From Mimachlamys varia (Eukaryota > Mollusca > Bivalvia > Pectinida > Pectinidae): a stretch of 64,000 nt of DNA. The notes under the pieces are model-generated. The model did no database searches and was not told the DNA's origin. It saw only the letters and a list, made by a program, of their open reading frames with translations. The number at the start of each line of letters is the position of its first letter. The first letter of the stretch is position 1. The stretch covers positions 26,900,201 through 26,964,200 of the forward strand of contig OX392527.1 of NCBI GenBank assembly GCA_947623455.1, in the 5' to 3' direction. The position numbers were made by a program, and so were the translations under genes. This document shows, in pieces, positions 46,755-58,007 of this stretch.

Positions 46755-49700
46755 AAACTCTCTAGGATTGGACAAAAACTTTCTAGGATTTGACTGAAAC
46801 TCTCTAGAAGCTTTACTCAAACTCTCTAAGATTTGACTTAAACTCTCTAAGATTTGACTTAAGCCCTCTAGGATTTGACTGAAACTCTCTAAGATTTGAC
46901 TTAAACTCTCTAAGATTTGACTTAAGCCCTCTAGAATTTGACTGAAACTCTCTAGGATTGGACAAAAACTCTCTATAATTTGACTTAAACTTTCTAGGAT
47001 TGGACAAAAACTCTCTATAATTTGACTAAAACTCTCTAGGATTTGACTTAAACTCTCTAGGATTTGACTTAAACTCTCTCAGATTTGACTAAAACTCTCT
47101 TGAATTTGAACTCAACTCTCTAGGATTTGACCTAAACCCTTTAGGATTTGACCTACACTCTCTAGGATTTGACTGAAACTCTCTAGGATTTGACTGAAAC
47201 TCTCTAGGATTTGACTAAAACTTTCTAGGATTTGACTTAAACTCTCTAGGATTTGACCTTAACTCTCTAGGATTTGACTGAAACTCTCTAGGATTTGACT
47301 GAAACTCTCTAGGATTTGACTAAAACTCTCTAGGATTTGACTTAAACTCTCCAGGATTTGACCTAAACCCTCTAGGATTTGACTTAAACTATCTAGGATT
47401 TGACTTAAACTCTCTAGGATTTGACCTAAACCCTCTAGGATTTGACTTAAACTCTCTAGGATTTGACCTAAACCCTCTAGGATTTGACTTTAAGTATCTA
47501 GGATTTGACTTAAACTCTCTAGGATTTGACTGAAACTCTCTATAATTTGACTAAAACTCTCTAGGATTGGACAAAAACTCTCTATAATTTGACTTAAACT
47601 CTCTAGGATTTGACCTACACTCTCTAGGATTTGACTTAAACTATCTAAGATTTGACTTAAACTCTCTAGGATTTGACCTAAACCCTCTAGGATTTGACTT
47701 AAACTCTCTAGGATTTTACCTAAACCCTCTAGGATTTGACTAAAACTCTCTTGGATTTGACCTAAACTCTCTAGGATTTGACTTAAACTCTCCAGGATTT
47801 GACTTAAACTCTCTAGGATTTGACCTAAACCCTCTAGGATTTGACTTAAACTCTCTAGGATTTGACCTAAACCCTCTAGGATTTGACTTAAACTCTCTAG
47901 GATTTGACCTAAACCCTCTAGGATTTGACTTAAACTCTCTAGGATTTGACCAACACTCTCTAGGGTTCGACTCAAACTCTCTAGGATTTGACCTACACTC
48001 TCTAGGATTTGACCTAAACCCTCTAGGATTTGACCAACACTCTCTAGGATTTGACCTAAACTCTCTAGGATTTGACCTAAACCCTCTAGGATTTGACTTA
48101 AACTCTCTAGGATTTGACCTAAACCCTCTAGGATTTGACTTAAACTCTCTAGGATTTGACCTAAACCCTCTAGGATTTGACTTAAACTCTCTAGGATTTG
48201 ACCAACACTCTCTAGGGTTCGACTCAAACTCTCTAGGATTTGACCTACACTCTCTAGGATTTGACCTAAACCCTCTAGGATTTGACCAACACTCTCTAGG
48301 ATTTGACCTAAACTCTCTAGGATTTGACCTAAACCCTCTAGGATTTGACCTACACTCTCTAGGATTTGACCTAAACTCTCTAGGATTTGACTTAAACTCT
48401 CTAGGATTTGACTTAAACTCTCTAGGATTTGACCTAAACTCTCTAGGATTTGACCTAAACTCTCTAGGATTTGACTGAAACTCTCTAGGATTTGACTTAA
48501 ACTCTCTAGGATTTGACCTAAACTCTCTATAATTTGACTTAAACCCTCTAGGATTTGACCTAAACTCTCTAGGATTTGACTCAAACTCTCTAGGATTTGA
48601 CTTAAACTCTCTAGGATTTGACTTAAACTCTCTAGGATTTGACTCAAACTCTCCAGGATTTGACGAAAACTCTGTAGGATTTGACCTACACTCTCTAGGA
48701 TTTGACTTAAACTCTTTAGGATTTGACTGAAACTCTCCAGGATTTGACGAAAACTCTGTAGGATTTGACTGACACTCTCTAGGATTTGACTTAAACATTC
48801 TAGAATTTGACCTAAACCCTCTAGGATTTGACCTAAACCCTCTAGGATTTGACTTAAACTCTCCAGGATTTGTCCTAAACTCTCTAGGATTTGACTTAAA
48901 CTATCTAGGATTTGACTTAAACTCTCTAGGATTTGACCTAAACCCTCTAGGATTTGACTTAAACTCTCTAGGATTTGACCTAAACCCTCTAGTATTTGAC
49001 TTAAACTATCTAGGATTTGACTTAAACTCTCTAGGATTTGACTGAAACTCTCTATAATTTGACTACAACTCTCTAGGATTGGACAAAAACTCTCTATAAC
49101 TTGACTTAAACTCTCTAGGATTGGACAAAAACTCTCTATAATTTGACTTAAACTCTCTAGGATTTGACCTACACTCTCTAGGATTTGACTTAAACTATCT
49201 AAGATTTGACTTAAACTCTCTAGGATTTGACCTAAACCCTCTAGGATTTGACTTAAACTCTCTAGGATTTGACCTAAACTCTCTAGGATTTGACTTAAAC
49301 TCTCTAGGATTTGACTTAAACTCTCTAGGATTTGACCTAAACTCCCTAGGATTTGACTTAAACTCTCTAGGATTTGACTTAAACTCTCTAGGATTTGACC
49401 TAAACTCTCTAGGATTTGACCTAAACTCTCTAGGATTTGACCTAAACCCTCTAGGATTTGACCTAAACTCTCTAGGATTGGACAAAAACTCTCTAGGATT
49501 TGACCTAAACTCTCTAGGATTTGACCTAAACTCTCTAGGATTTGACCTAAACCCTCTAGGATTTGACTGAAACTCTCTAGTATTTGACCTAAACTCTCTA
49601 GGATTTGACATAAACTCTCTAGGATTTGACCTAAACCCTCTAGGATTTGACCTAAACTCTCTTGGATTTGACCAACACTCTCTAGGATTTGACTCAAACT

Positions 49701-49842
49701 CTCTAGGATTTGACTTAAACTCTCTAGGATTTGACTTAAACTCTCTAGGATTTGACTTAAACTCTCTAGGATTTGACTTAAACTCTCCAGGATTCGACTT
49801 AAACTCTCTAGGATTTGACTTAAACTCTCTAGGATTTGACTT
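46755..49842. repeat. 21-bp minisatellite, about 147 units, inside the protease intron
   Basis: The unit is aactctctaggatttgactt plus a. On the minus strand the 7-codon period leaves one frame open for 735 codons (47490-49697, repeating SQILESL) and a second for 352 codons (repeating FKSNPRE). The long frame starts at TTG and contains no methionine at all, and unit variation is mostly amino-acid-changing (S/G, L/V/F, Q/P/R, E/D). This argues against a selected protein even though Leu/Ile spacing of 3-4 would suit a coiled coil. Confidence 0.95.
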
Positions 49843-50655
49843 GTTTGGTAAGTTATAACGGTACATGTATGCTATGTCATAAACAACTCCTTTGGATGAT
49901 GTCTTTATTTCAAGTTTGTACAACCTGTTTTATCTGCATTATTATTACTATATCCGGTGATATTATCAGTCAGACTCTTGAATCAACAAGATTCTTTTTG
50001 TTTGTATTTTATTTGTTTTATATGGGTTTATATGTATAGTTGGTGGAGTATGCAGGGATAGCAGACTCACTCTTTGTCATATCTACAACTGTATACAGAA
50101 ATATAAACTGTGAATATTTATAATGTTATTGCAAATAGTATTTGACAAAATGAGCAGGAAGTTTATTTGTCATATACCATGTAGAAATACATCACTTATT
50201 AAATCAGGAGGAAGACTTTCACTCATTTCACCTGAGGGATTCTTGGAAAAAGATAAGGGGTAAAACTACACTTCACACAATCAATAATATACATATGTTC
50301 GCTATTTGCATATACATTGTATACATGCTTGGCATCGACGTGGCATTGCTCTGATTAAATTAATGAAAGTCACGGGCGATTAACGTTTACGTCATTTAAC
50401 TTCGTCCGAAACATGCTTTATAGGCAATCATTCAGGGGGAAACAGCAGACAAGAGGATACATCAACGTGTTTGTGCCCTATGAAGTCAGTAACGGTACAG
50501 GAGATATGTAGCCTAGCGTTGTCCTGCTCCAATGTGACTGTAGGGCACACCCGCTAAATTGCACATCAATATAATGAAAAGGGTGTTCTCTTGTTAGGTG
50601 TTACCTCACTCCGCACAATAGCGCTTCCTCCTACATTGTACCTAAGAGCGACGAC
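49843..50655. other. Non-coding intron sequence between two minisatellites
   Basis: No supported exon or repeat. Confidence 0.45.
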
Positions 50656-50659
50656 GAAT

Positions 50660-52442
50660 TTCGCAAGCATGCCAGGATCTATCCAAAACGACGGTTGACT
50701 CTCAGGCATGGCTGGATCTCTACCAGTATGACGGCAGACTTTCAGGCATGGCTGGATCTCTCCCAGTACGTAGGCAGACTCTCAGGCATGGCTGGATCTC
50801 TCCCAGTACGTAGGCAGACTCTCAGGCATGGCTGGATCTCTCCCAATATGACGGCAGACTATCATGCATGGCTGGATCTCTCCCAGTACGTAGGCAGACT
50901 CTCAGGCATGGCTGGATCTCTACCAGTATGACGGCAGACTTTCAGGCATTGCTGGATCTCTCCCAGTATGACGGCAGCCTTTCAGGCATGGCTGGATCTC
51001 TCCCAGTACGTAGGCAGACTCTCAGGCATGGCTGGATCTCTCCCAGTATGACGGCAGCCTTTCAGGCATGGCTGGATCTCTACCAGTATGACGGCAGACT
51101 TTCAGGCATGGCTGGATCTCTCCCAGTATGACGGCAGACTCTCAGGCATGGCTGGATCTCTCCCAGTACGTAGGCAGACTCTCAGGCATGGCTGGGTCTC
51201 TCCCAGTACATAGGCAGACTCTCAGGCATGGCTGGATCTCTACCAGTATGACGGCAGACATTCAGGCATGGCTGGATCTCTTCCAGTATGACTGCAGACT
51301 TTCAGGCATGGCTGGATCTCTCCCAGTACGTAGGCAGACTCTCAGGCATGGCTGGATCTCTCCCAGTACGTAGGCAGACTCTCAGGCATAGCTGGATCTC
51401 TCCCAGTATGACGGTTGACTCTCAGGCATGGCTGGATCTCTCCCAGTACGACGGCGGACTTTCAGGCATGGCTGGATCTCTCCCAGTACGTAGGCAGACT
51501 CTCAGGCATGGCTGGATCTCTCCCAGTACGTAGGCAGACTCTCAGGCATAGCTGGATCTCTCCCAGTATGACGGTTGACTCTCAGGCATGGCTGGATCTC
51601 CCCCAGTATGACGGTAGACTCTCAGGCATGGCTGGATCTCTCCCAGTATGACGGCATACTTTCAGGCATGGCTGGATCTCTCCCAGTATGACGGTAGACT
51701 CTCAGGCATGGCTGGATCTCTCCCAGTACGTAGGCAGACTCTCAGGCATGGCTGGATCTCTCCCAGTACGTAGGCAGACTCTCAGGAATGCTGGATCTCT
51801 CCCAGTACGTAGGCAGACTCTCAGGCATGGCTGGATCTCTCCCAGTACGTAGGCAGACTCTCAGGCATGGCTGGATCTCTTCCAGTACGTAGGCAGACGT
51901 TCAGGCATGGATGGATCTCTCCCGGTATGACGGTAGACTTCCAGGCATGGCTGAATCTCTCCCAGTATGACGGTAGACGTTCAGGCATGGCTGGATCTCT
52001 CCCAGTACGTAGGCAGACTCTCAGGCATGGCTGGATCTCTCCCAGTACGTAGGCAGACTCTCAGGCATGGCTTGATCTCTACCAGTATGACGGTAGACTC
52101 TCAGGCATGGCTTGATCTCTCTCCAGTATGACGGTAGACTCTCAGGCATGGCTGGATCTCTCCCAGTACGACGGTAGACTCTCAGGCATGGCTGGATCTC
52201 TCCCCAGTATGACGGTAGACTTTCAGGCATGGCTTGATCTCTACCAGTATGACGGTAGACTCTCAGGCATGGCTGGATCTCTCCCCAGTATGACGGTAGA
52301 CTCTCAGGCATGGCTGGATCTCTCCTAAGTATGACGGTAGACTCTCAGGCATGGCTGGATCTCTCCCCAGTACGACGGCAGACTTTCAGGCATGGCTGGA
52401 TATCTCCCCAGTTCAATGTATGACGGTGGACTATCAGGCATA
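50660..52442. repeat. 40-bp minisatellite, about 44 units, 160-bp higher-order pattern
   Basis: The unit is ctcaggcatggctggatctc plus tcccagtacgtaggcagact. Two variants, cagtacgtaggcaga and cagtatgacggcaga, are interspersed. The marked unit ctcaggcatagctggatctc followed by gtatgacggttgact occurs at 51381 and 51541, a 160-bp (4-unit) higher-order step. Open frames of 60-96 codons on both strands are incidental. Confidence 0.95.
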
Positions 52443-52690
52443 CCTGGACCGTGTCCTCCTTTAGTGTCCCGCGATATTTTCAGTACAAAAGCTGTTTTAC
52501 TATACATTTTACACTTGACTGATGTTGCTTGATTCCTTTTCAAGGTGACCCTAAAATTTCAGCATGTCATTCTCTTGTTTCCTTCAATATGACAAAGTGA
52601 ATATTATGACTGAATTCAAGTGGGTTTCTCAATGTTGGCGATATCGCCTTATTTGGTATCTACTTTCCCTTGCAGGACGGCTCTATTGTT

Positions 52691-54040
52691 TTAGTTTTCA
52701 TTACTGATATCTGCCATAACAGGTCTGTTCTGTATGCCTTCTAGGTAGTGTTCCTTTTGAAGAGTTCTCAGAAAGTCCTCGTTTAAGAGGTTGTCTAAAT
52801 AGACAAACAATGGGATACCATATTTATCTATGATCAGAGTCATATAATGCAAAATAGCATATATATACATTACGTTGCATAGTTTACACTGCTCTTCTAT
52901 CAATTTAGGGGAGCACGTCACCGTTTTGCACACAGATTTGTGGTATTTCGTGGTGTAGATGTCTCTATATCGCAAAACGTCGAGATCTTATTGTAGTCTG
53001 TCATTTAGGATAGCGTGCTCTGTTGTCTTGATAGAATATTTTACTATCTGTTACCATTTGACTTTTGATGGGAATCTGACATTTGTTGTATAATCTATTA
53101 TAAACTGTTGTAAGTTGTATTTGCACAGAATGGACCAGATGTCAGGTATAAATTATCGTTGGTTATTTACTGGGCATTGTAGGTATTGGTACAGCCATCG
53201 TAAAAGTATTTATTTAGATAGAGTATCAAACCTTTTATCAATTTCGGATGACAATCTATAGGAAACCTGAGGCCTAACATAGATTCACACATATCGGATC
53301 GTGTTAATTTCCGGAAACATTGAGTTCTTTTCGCAAGTGTGTTGTAGTTTGTTTAGACTCTAGATCTTTTTGCGATATTTAAGACAAAAATTCAAATCCG
53401 TAAAGTACACTTGGAATAATCACTTTCTTATACATTTCCGTGGTTTTTAATGGATTGGTCAGTTTACAATCTTGTCCGAATTTTGTTATTAGGTTGAAAT
53501 AGTTTCTTTCTTTTGTACAGCCGCTTTCTATAGCTAACATACTTTTGAGATCAGTAGTTTTTGTGCAAATGTCCAATAGAGTTTGTAGCGCTGAAGGACT
53601 AGTTGCAATCAGGGCGATGTCGTCTGCGAGAGCGGGGTTACAACTGTTTATATCAAATATCTTACTCGGCTATGTTCCAATTCCAAGAGAAGGTCATTTA
53701 TAAAAGCAAGGTAAAGGAAGCTGGAGACGACTCCCCCCTGTCTAATTCCGGATTTAACAGGCAGCGATCTTGATCTTATACCGTGTGTTATAACTGAGCT
53801 GAATGTATCAGTGTACGAATTAATAATTAAAGTAAGCATCTTTCCTCGTACTCCAAACTTCGAGAGTTTTTGGATATGTCCGTGGTGCCACACAGTGTCG
53901 AATGCCTTTCGCGTGTCCAAAAACGCCATGAATACATTGCTGTTATTTTCCATGTTGTAATAGATGGTCTCTCTTAAATTAAAAGCGGCCGTGGTGCAAC
54001 CAAGATTTCTTTGGAATCCTTGCTGTTGCTTGGGCAAGCG
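52691..54040 (-). pseudogene. Decayed non-LTR (LINE) reverse transcriptase in the protease intron
   Basis: Minus-strand pieces in order: QQGFQRNLGCTTAAFNLRE, then MAFLDTRKAFDTVWHHG (motif A), then SGIRQGGVVSSFLYLAFIND (motif B) in the frame 54037-53648, then ALADDIALIA (motif C, LADD, about 53610). C-terminal pieces follow (YKKVIIPSVLYGFEFLS at 53430-53380; EEQCKLCNVMYIYAILHYM at about 52880). Frameshifts and stops separate them. The 5' half of the element is missing. It is jockey/CR1-like by motif content; the exact clade is not determined. Confidence 0.8.
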
Positions 54041-54193
54041 GGTTCGCGATACACGATAGCCAACTTTGTATTATATTGTGTATTTGGGCGAAATTTTGCG
54101 AATTCGCAAGATAATTGTGCTTTATGTATCATTTTCAATGTCAATATCGTTTGTGGTTTTTCAGGAAGTAACCTAATTACATATAATTTTCAG

Positions 54194-54333
54194 GGAAAGC
54201 AAATCATCATGACGGAATAAGCCATGGTCACCACCACCATCAAACATTCAACCACCAGGACCCTGATTCTCATGTAGCCCCTCTAATCGTCGGTGGGAGC
54301 ACAGTTACAAACCTTGAATACTGGCCATGGCAG
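54194..54333 (+). CDS. Serine protease exon 2: His-rich propeptide and IVGG start of S1A domain
   Basis: The acceptor catataattttcag (ends 54193) is followed by two bases completing a phase-1 codon and 46 codons ending at the donor TGGCAG|gtatac (54334), phase 0. The peptide carries a His-rich segment (GISHGHHHHQTFNHQ), then an acidic linker, then IVGGSTVTNLEYWPWQ, the classic N-terminus of a trypsin-like (S1A) domain. IVGG maps to 54286-54297. The residue before IVGG is Leu (HVAPL|IVGG), not the Arg or Lys usual for trypsin-type activation. Exons with the catalytic His, Asp and Ser are not seen before 64000. Confidence 0.8.
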
Positions 54334-54534
54334 GTATACGTCTTCCTGTAAAAAAAACCATTAAACATTCATTAAGGATGTATTCGTCTGAGGTTTCCGT
54401 CACTTTCAAGTCTCGTTTTAGTCTCATTTAAAGATTTTATGTTATATTGAAAAAAATATTACCAATTTTACATGTATTGTAGCACATACATGTATCCATC
54501 TGAAAAATGTGTCAAAAATATAGGTGCTTGTTAT

Positions 54535-54736
54535 GGTGGCATAGTTCTGCCATCGTGTTATTTTAGGTCGCGTTAGCGTAACACGACTTGACGAGATAAT
54601 TTTGTCGACAAGTCGTGTTATTAACGCGATTTTTCACAAAAGTTATCTCGACATGTCGTGTTACCGTAACGCGACAAGGCAATTTAGATTATCACGGAGC
54701 ACGACCTAAGTCTTGCTTTTGCCAAGCTATGCCATC
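54535..54736. mobile_element. 200-bp MITE-like element with nested inverted repeats
   Basis: Outer ends GGTGGCATAGTTCTGCCA and, reversed, GATGGCATAGCTTGGCAA are inverted. Inside, gtcgcgttagcgtaacacga is repeated inverted as tcgtgttaccgtaacgcgac. The inner hairpin is dense in CGTGTTA/TAACACG motifs. It lies about 200 bp after the protease exon. No coding capacity. Confidence 0.7.
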
Positions 54737-54809
54737 GAGTTAGTTTTTGTCTAGATCAGTTATAGACATTCGGCCATTTCGGAACACGTCGTGCTTTACA
54801 CTACGTAAT

Positions 54810-55335
54810 ACAGTGTACATGAGCTGGCAGTAAGCGTAAAGTCGCAGCAAGTGCAACTTTTATAAAACAACACACTTGATTTAAATATCAATTAGTGTCA
54901 ATCTTTTGCATATGTTCATATCTTAATCAATTTATAATATGTACTGCACTTGTAATACAACATTGACTGAAAAAGGATGAGGTTCTTGAAGTACTTCATT
55001 GAGCTGGTTTATATCTCTCATTACAGAAACACAATGATACTAAGATGTTAAGGATAACTAAAAGTTAATCCTCCGCTTCCGCGTACATGTAGCTGGCAGT
55101 GAGTCTGAAGCCGCAGCAAGTGCAACTTTCATAAAACAATACAATTAATTTAAATATTAATTAGTGTCAATCATAAGTATATGTTCATATCTTACTCAAT
55201 TGACAATATTTACTAATACAACAATAACTGAATACAATAGGATGGGGTTTTTGAAGTACTCTATTGAGCCTGTTTAATTATCTTTCATTATAGAAACACA
55301 ATGATACTAAGGCAAAATATGATTAAATCCGGCTC
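54810..55335. repeat. Direct duplication, period about 265 bp
   Basis: The segment gctggcagtaagcgtaaagt ... gcagcaagtgcaactttta ... acagaaacacaatgatacta (54822-55050) recurs from 55091 (gctggcagtgagtctgaagc ... atagaaacacaatgatacta), roughly 80-85% identical by eye. A short inverted match to its end lies at about 55967-55990 (attgtgtttctataatgaaa). Confidence 0.85.
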
Positions 55336-56080
55336 TTCCGCTTCCCATTGTAACCTACCCCCATCACCTGGGGCTATCGGAGTAACAGGCCTTCGGAATA
55401 CTGGACAGATACCATATCTCCCCCCTACCCCGACACACAAGAAAAATGGGGTTTTTATTATTATTTAACGTCGGGTATTTTTAGATAATTCTTCTTCATC
55501 TTGAATTTTACATTAAGGGTGATGAAGATATCCAAAAACAGATTTTTTTCACATAAAGGGACGTAACTCCATTAAAAACAGTCGAACTCTGCAATTAAAA
55601 TGCTGATGCACAACTATATAAGATACTGATCATCCATGTGAACCTTCAATGGAGTGATGGTGGCCTGTAAGTGAAAACAGATTTTCTGGACAAGTTTGTT
55701 TTGCATCAAGGGACATGTTTCCCTGAAAAAGAAATTAAATATGCAATATCAGTTGAAATATGAACAGGATTATCATTCCTCAGTGTGAATGAATGCTCCA
55801 CTGACATTGAAAGAGAATTAACATTTTTTAGTTGTTTTTTTTATGTCCACTGGTAATAAACAAGGGTCTCGCAAGAGACTCTCGCACCCGCCTGTCGTCC
55901 AAATATTTAGCGGGTTAAAGAGTCAGAACCCTTTGGACTACCAGACAGACAGACAGACATATCTTAGTGTCATTGTGTTTCTATAATGAAAGGTTATCAA
56001 ACCAGCTATTTTTAAATACAGCAAGCTCATTTTTGCTGTCCAACTTTATAATGATCGATACTATAGAAATGTTATTCAAC
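55336..56080. other. Non-coding stretch with dispersed-repeat fragment
   Basis: Bases 55862-55962 (caagggtctcgcaagagact, then a (GACA)n tract at 55942-55958) look like part of a dispersed repeat. No gene is supported. Confidence 0.4.
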
Positions 56081-56120
56081 CAAGTGGATAATTGTACAAT
56101 TTTTGTAAAAAATTATTTCA
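56081..56120 (+). mobile_element. Possible SINE tail fragment
   Basis: The sequence aagtggataattgtacaatt plus tttgtaaaaaatta resembles the tail of the 29225-29460 SINE (aagttggataattgtttcac, then aatttttgtaaaataaa). It is short, so chance is possible. Confidence 0.35.
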
Positions 56121-56297
56121 TATCTTTAGTGTAACTGGAGCACTTATTTTTAAACCCGAAATTGCAAAAAAAGTAACACAAATAGTAAAGAAACAAAATA
56201 AGGAATACGCTAACCCTCCATTTTTATGGCGGTTTTAGAAAAAGAAACCCATTTTCTTTTCATCTGCTTAATATTTTAAAAAAAGTTTCTTTTGAAA

Positions 56298-57175
56298 AAT
56301 CAGAGAATACCAAAGCGTCAACAAGACGATAATCCGAACTCAAAAACGATTAAAATAGAGGCAAAATATGAAGGAAGGAAAGACTTACATGGAGACTCTC
56401 GTAAAAGTACAAGAGAGTAAGACCGGGTGTTCTGGAAGAGTAAGTGTCTTTTGCTTCATCGACGAAACCCGCCATGTAAATCTTGGTCACATCCATGTAA
56501 ACATCAATCCTCAAGATTAGAACAGACTCATCATTATCAATCACAATAAGTAAACATGTGGGGATACAGACTGACCAATAATATGCACATACTGTATCTG
56601 TAATACTAGCACCACGAACTAGCCGTACCCAATCCCAACCACGTGGCATTGTTTATGATCACCTTATCTGTTTCTTCAGATCCGCTTTCCTTGGAACTAA
56701 CCATATCCAATCATCATGTGTTCTCCATCAGTGTTCTACCATATATATGCTTCTGTTTTATTATAAAAAGTCATCCTACTAAAATATTTTTATAAACAAT
56801 GTATTTACATCCCATGCTGTTCTTATCCATTACAAAAATTAATCAATGTACCTAATATGCTTTACAACGAAGGGAGATAACTTGTATATCGGACTGGTTT
56901 GTGGTGTAATGCTAGTATTTAGTATACATTATATGTTACATTTTGTGTGTGAGAGTATATGTGTAAGGGCGTGTGTGTGTTGTCTAATTGTCAGACTTTA
57001 TATATGTAAAATGCATATGTCCGCCTGTTAGGAGAGGGCTTGTATAGGCTTTTGCCTGTTGCCCAATCCTATTGAATCGTTATCCAATAAAATATTTGTG
57101 AATTAAAAAAACAAGTAAACAGACAAGTAAGCTATCTTAACGTCCATCTTCATATCACACGAAGAGCATAACGTT
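56298..57175 (-). mobile_element. Family A 3' region split by a retroposed insert
   Basis: Starts at the terminus cagagaataccaaagcgtca and is colinear to atcacaataagtaaacatg (about 56557). It then resumes near 57113 (aagtaaacag ... acgtccatcttcatatcaca). The sequence between is an insert flanked by the 9-bp repeat aagtaaaca (56548-56556 and 57113-57121). Confidence 0.75.
56557..57112 (+). mobile_element. ~555-bp retroposed insert with A-rich tail and 9-bp duplication
   Basis: It lies within family A, is flanked by direct repeats aagtaaaca, and ends ccaataaaatatttgtgaat plus a run of A (57105-57111). This fits target-primed reverse transcription of a LINE 3' end or SINE. The 61-codon frame 56846-57031 is low-complexity. 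The source family is not recognised. Confidence 0.6.
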
Positions 57176-57830
57176 TTTATTAAGCGTTAGATATGCAGAA
57201 AAAAAAGTGAAATAATGAGCATTTTCGCATTAAAAAAATGGGGGTAGGGGTAACTTAAATTGCTTTCTTGGGTTAAAATATTAAGTGAGAGAAATTTAAC
57301 TCTCGTAACTTAAAAGAAAGACTAATTTTTTCATTTCATCGAACTTTCATACATTTCGGAGTACAAATTTGGAAGATAATGTGTGAAAATGTCCTTCAAT
57401 TTGTCGAAACTACGTAAATTCTCTTAAAATCACTTATAATATCAAATTGGTATCTTTGGTCGATCATAGTGCAAAACCGAGCACACTGACATATCATTAT
57501 TTTTGCATTTTTACCCATGTTATAAGACATGAGTTGGTATATGACATAAATACGTATAAATAAGAGAAATTTCCAATATTTATCTACCAGCTACGTGAGA
57601 AGCTCGAACATGCTGTTCAAAATGGCGAGACTCGTCAACTTCGGTTCAGACTCATATTATAGACCCTTTATCTTACCTTTATATGTAAACGAAGTATGCC
57701 TAGATCTTTCGTAGCTTCATGAAGCGTTGTGTTATTGTCTTGTACATTTTAAACACTTGGAAATATCATTATTCCGCGAAATTCACTCCGGTAATTTCGC
57801 ATGTTGTTTACTATTTGGCGGACTTTGAAG
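57176..57830. other. Non-coding stretch upstream of the CRE promoter
   Basis: AT-rich, no supported feature. The right end is more GC-rich and leads into the promoter. Confidence 0.4.
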
Positions 57831-57886
57831 TGACGTCATTGCTCGATGCTGATTGGCTGATGCAGTTCCGGCGGCAAGTATAAAAG
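57831..57886 (+). promoter_or_regulatory. Core promoter: CRE, inverted CCAAT, TATA
   Basis: A perfect palindromic cAMP-response element TGACGTCA (57831-57838), an inverted CCAAT box in gattggctga (57851-57860) and TATAAAAG (57879-57886) occur within 56 bp, in the order usual for a metazoan RNA polymerase II promoter. Initiation is expected near 57910 (the cgactcattcttag region). The CRE suggests CREB/ATF-type input; this is inference. Confidence 0.65.
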
Positions 57887-57987
57887 CCGGTGACTGCAGA
57901 CGACAGCGACTCATTCTTAGACTGACACTCGAGCAGATCGAACCAACTCCATTTGCAGTGCAGACTGTTAAATACTGTTACTAGAAT

Positions 57988-58007
57988 GTCTTCCAGAAAC
58001 GATGGGT
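57988..58007 (+). CDS. First coding exon (start only) of an unknown gene
   Basis: About 100 bp downstream of the TATA box, caagATG-type context is absent but ctagaATGTCT opens MSSRND and then reaches the donor GATGG|gtaggc (58008), phase 2. Without splicing the frame stops at the next codon. The following exon is not identified; 58567-58768 does not fit this phase. Confidence 0.4.

Noticed and set aside
47490..49697. 735-codon minus-strand frame as a giant coiled-coil gene
   Set aside because: It lies wholly within a 21-bp minisatellite, starts at TTG, contains no methionine, has no promoter or flanking domain, and its unit variation is mostly amino-acid-changing.
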